A program made the position numbers and the translations under genes. DNA of 14,069 nucleotides from JBBFMJ01 sp037441225. Lineage in GTDB: Bacteria; Acidobacteriota; Thermoanaerobaculia; UBA2201. A model generated the notes under the pieces. It searched no databases and was not told the DNA's origin. It saw only the letters and a list, made by a program, of their open reading frames with translations. The stretch covers positions 1 to 14,069 of the forward strand of contig JBBISU010000083.1 in NCBI GenBank assembly GCA_037441225.1, given 5' to 3'. Positions 12,998 to 14,069 of the stretch are shown here, one piece after another (position 1 is the stretch's first letter; the number at the start of each line of letters is the position of its first letter).

Positions 12998-13656
12998 TTC
13001 ATTATATGAAACAAAAAATTTTGAAGTTCTAAGTTAAATTCTTCCAGTTCTTCTTCAAAATTTCTAATCTTGGAAGAAAACAAGTTATAAAAAATTAAAG
13101 CAGGTATTGCAACAGCAAGACCTGCTGCGGTATTTATTAATGCCTCAGATATGCCTGGTGCAACAGTTGCAAGATTGGCACTTTGAGCTATGCCAATTTT
13201 GTGAAAGGCATTCATTATTCCCCAAACAGTTCCAAATAAACCAATAAAAGGAGTAGAGGAGGCAGTAGTTGCAAGAAAGGGAAGCCCAGATCTTAAATTT
13301 CTAATTATATTCAAAGAATTTAATTTATAAATCTTTTCAAGGTTTTCCCATCTTAAATTTTTTTCTAATTCAGGATTTGAATGGAATTGTTTTTCAATTT
13401 CTTGATAAATTGAAAGAAAAATAATTGAAAAGGTTGAATTATCAATCCTTTTGGCAATTTCCTTCATTTCAAAAATTCTCTCACTCTTTTTAAATAATCT
13501 ATAAAATTTTTGGTTTGCCTTTTTTATTTTTCTAAAAGAAAAAGATTTTGCAAAGACAATAACCCAGGAAAAAAAAGAAAACAAAAGCAAAATCCCAAGG
13601 ACTGCCTTTCCAACAAAGCCAGATTCCTGCCAGAAAATGTTCCAATAACCTTCCAT
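12994..13656 (-). CDS. tolQ: TolQ/ExbB-family motor subunit
   Basis: The product has 220 residues. Three membrane segments lie at about 16-37 (KAVLGILLLFSFFSWVIVFA), 124-150 and 168-193. The second contains the family core STPFIGLFGTVWGIMNAF, and the third ISEALINTAAGLAVAIPALIFYN, which includes the Thr and Ala/Gly residues lining the TolQ/ExbB proton path. The large cytoplasmic loop between the first two helices is Lys/Glu-rich, as usual. The protein forms the ring around the TolR helices in the inner membrane. It is the first gene of a six-gene operon. No Shine-Dalgarno lies in front of the ATG, but a consensus promoter does, 9 bases away, so translation probably starts on a leaderless or almost leaderless mRNA. 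Confidence 0.95.
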   Translation of the reverse strand: MEGYWNIFWQESGFVGKAVLGILLLFSFFSWVIVFAKSFSFRKIKKANQKFYRLFKKSERIFEMKEIAKRIDNSTFSIIFLSIYQEIEKQFHSNPELEKNLRWENLEKIYKLNSLNIIRNLRSGLPFLATTASSTPFIGLFGTVWGIMNAFHKIGIAQSANLATVAPGISEALINTAAGLAVAIPALIFYNLFSSKIRNFEEELEEFNLELQNFLFHIMK

Positions 13657-13665
13657 AATTTTAAT

Positions 13666-13694
13666 ATTATACTAAAAAAAGTATTAAATGTCTA
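13666..13694 (-). promoter_or_regulatory. Promoter of the tol operon, giving a near-leaderless mRNA
   Basis: On the minus strand TAGACA (13694-13689) and a perfect TATAAT (13671-13666) are separated by 17 bases. Only nine bases (ATTAAAATT) separate the -10 box from the tolQ ATG, so transcription should start 1-3 bases before it. No ribosome site fits in between. Confidence 0.7.
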
Positions 13695-13762
13695 AAATTG
13701 TCATTTAACCCAATAAATGCAGTTAAAAAAGACATAGTACAAAATAGAGCAGTAGAGCGTAG

Positions 13763-13783
13763 GGGTCTTATCTTGCACGACCC
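13763..13783. repeat. REP-like hairpin, GGGTC type
   Basis: The arms GGGTC (13763-13767) and GACCC (13779-13783) enclose the 11-base loop TTATCTTGCAC, preceded by GCGTAG. It is a short stem, but it stands out in AT-rich surroundings and neighbours further hairpins. No T-run follows on either strand, so it is not an obvious terminator. Confidence 0.4.
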
Positions 13784-13810
13784 GTAAAATAATAATCAAA
13801 AAATTGTGGC

Positions 13811-13959
13811 CGCAGGTTCTTTAGAGGCTGTCCGACAATCTGGTATATTGGCTTGTCGTACATAATATATATGGTATAATTAAAAAAGATAGTACAATAT
13901 ATTGTATAACAATTTTAAAAATTTTAATTACGAGACAGCCTCTCTTTAGCCTATGCAAT
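13811..13959. repeat. REP-like hairpin of the CGCAGG type, interrupted by an insertion
   Basis: The left part CGCAGGTTCTTTAG (13811-13824) is identical to the intact copy at 14033-14046. Its continuation appears after the inserted element as CTTTAGCCT (13944-13952), followed by ATGCAATATATT where the intact copy has GCGTAATATATT (four mismatches at most, same length). Removing the insert and one copy of the duplicated bases restores a hairpin-like repeat with a partly decayed right arm. Confidence 0.6.
13825..13942. mobile_element. MITE-like non-autonomous element with terminal inverted repeats
   Basis: AGAGGCTGTC (13823-13832) and GACAGCCTCT (13934-13943) are perfect 10-bp inverted repeats near the two ends of a stretch of about 118 bases with no coding capacity. 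The direct repeat TCTTTAG lies immediately outside on both sides (13818-13824 and 13943-13949), as expected for a target-site duplication; exact borders are ambiguous by one or two bases because the repeat and the ends share bases. Inside are a CGACAA/TTGTCG stem (13833-13858) and the palindrome TACAATATATTGTA. Ends of the type GAGGCTGTC occur in several insertion-sequence families, so it was probably moved by a transposase encoded elsewhere. Confidence 0.65.
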
Positions 13960-13983
13960 ATATTTATTATATATGTTATTATT

Positions 13984-14002
13984 CGCAACCATAAATGTTT
14001 CG
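13984..14002. repeat. Degenerate REP-like hairpin
   Basis: CGCAAC (13984-13989) pairs with GTTTCG (13997-14002) with one mismatch around the loop CATAAAT. It may be a diverged member of the CGCAGG-type repeats beside it. Confidence 0.3.
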
Positions 14003-14032
14003 GCTACATAAACAAAATATCCTTAATGTAGT

Positions 14033-14052
14033 CGCAGGTTCTTTAGCCTGCG
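14033..14052. repeat. Intact REP-like hairpin, CGCAGG type
   Basis: CGCAGG (14033-14038) and CCTGCG (14047-14052) form a perfect 6-bp stem around the loop TTCTTTAG. It is followed by TAATATATTATTTG, not by a T-run, so terminator function is unlikely. It is the undisturbed reference copy for the interrupted repeat at 13811-13959. Confidence 0.6.
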
Positions 14053-14069
14053 TAATATATTATTTGTAT

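Larger units (their letters stand above)
13695..14069. other. Gene-free tail with clustered hairpins and an inserted element
   Basis: No credible coding frame is visible on either strand in this stretch. It carries four short GC-containing hairpins embedded in A/T sequence, one of them interrupted by a MITE-like element; each is described separately. This may be part of a longer array continuing beyond the window edge. Confidence 0.7.

Noticed and set aside
13751..14069. CRISPR array
   Set aside because: Repeats differ in type and spacing, are palindromic with short arms, and do not show regular spacers.

Overview
The window is very AT-rich and encodes a Tol envelope system (TolQ, TolR, a TolA/TonB-type protein, TolB) together with many signal-peptide-bearing proteins. 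This points to a diderm (Gram-negative-type) bacterium. Codon and residue use (abundant Lys, Glu, Ile, Phe, Asn; A/T-ending codons) suits a low-GC lineage. I cannot name the taxon; an uncultured or candidate phylum is possible but is only a guess.

Left part (1-3519, plus strand). The C-terminal end of an upstream gene (1-80) is followed by three genes for exported proteins. The first (93-1759) appears to be a single gene of about 555 residues split by a -1 frameshift near 308-310. Its C-terminal half carries a plausible transglutaminase-like Cys/His/Asp triad. The second (1769-2479) is a secreted protein I do not recognise. The third (2653-3519) is a secreted protein resembling a TolB/WD40-type beta-propeller, with its own promoter. 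Two related GCCTC-type hairpins flank the third gene; the one at 3529-3567 is a convincing intrinsic terminator.

Middle part (3613-9008, minus strand). One very large secreted protein of 1711 residues is built from a DOMON/CBM9-like N-terminus, NEW3/CARDB-like modules with Asp-rich calcium-type loops, Ig-like modules and FN3 modules, one of which seems to be split by an inserted domain. A 54-codon ORF with a strong Shine-Dalgarno precedes it and overlaps it by ATGA. Upstream of both lies a nearly perfect match to the E. coli CRP consensus. The stretch 9010-9156 holds nothing else that I can support.

Right part (9157-13656, minus strand). This is a tightly overlapping operon: tolQ-tolR-tolA-tolB-radical SAM/SPASM-methyltransferase. 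A consensus-like promoter lies so close to tolQ that the mRNA should be leaderless or nearly so. Neither pal nor cpoB lies in the operon; the place after tolB is taken by two SAM-dependent enzymes. TolQ/TolR would form the proton-driven motor, the TolA-like protein the transperiplasmic rod, and TolB the periplasmic partner. The role of the two SAM enzymes is unknown.

Far right (13695-14069). This gene-free tail holds a cluster of small REP-like hairpins. One of them is interrupted by a roughly 118-bp MITE-like element with terminal inverted repeats and a target-site duplication.
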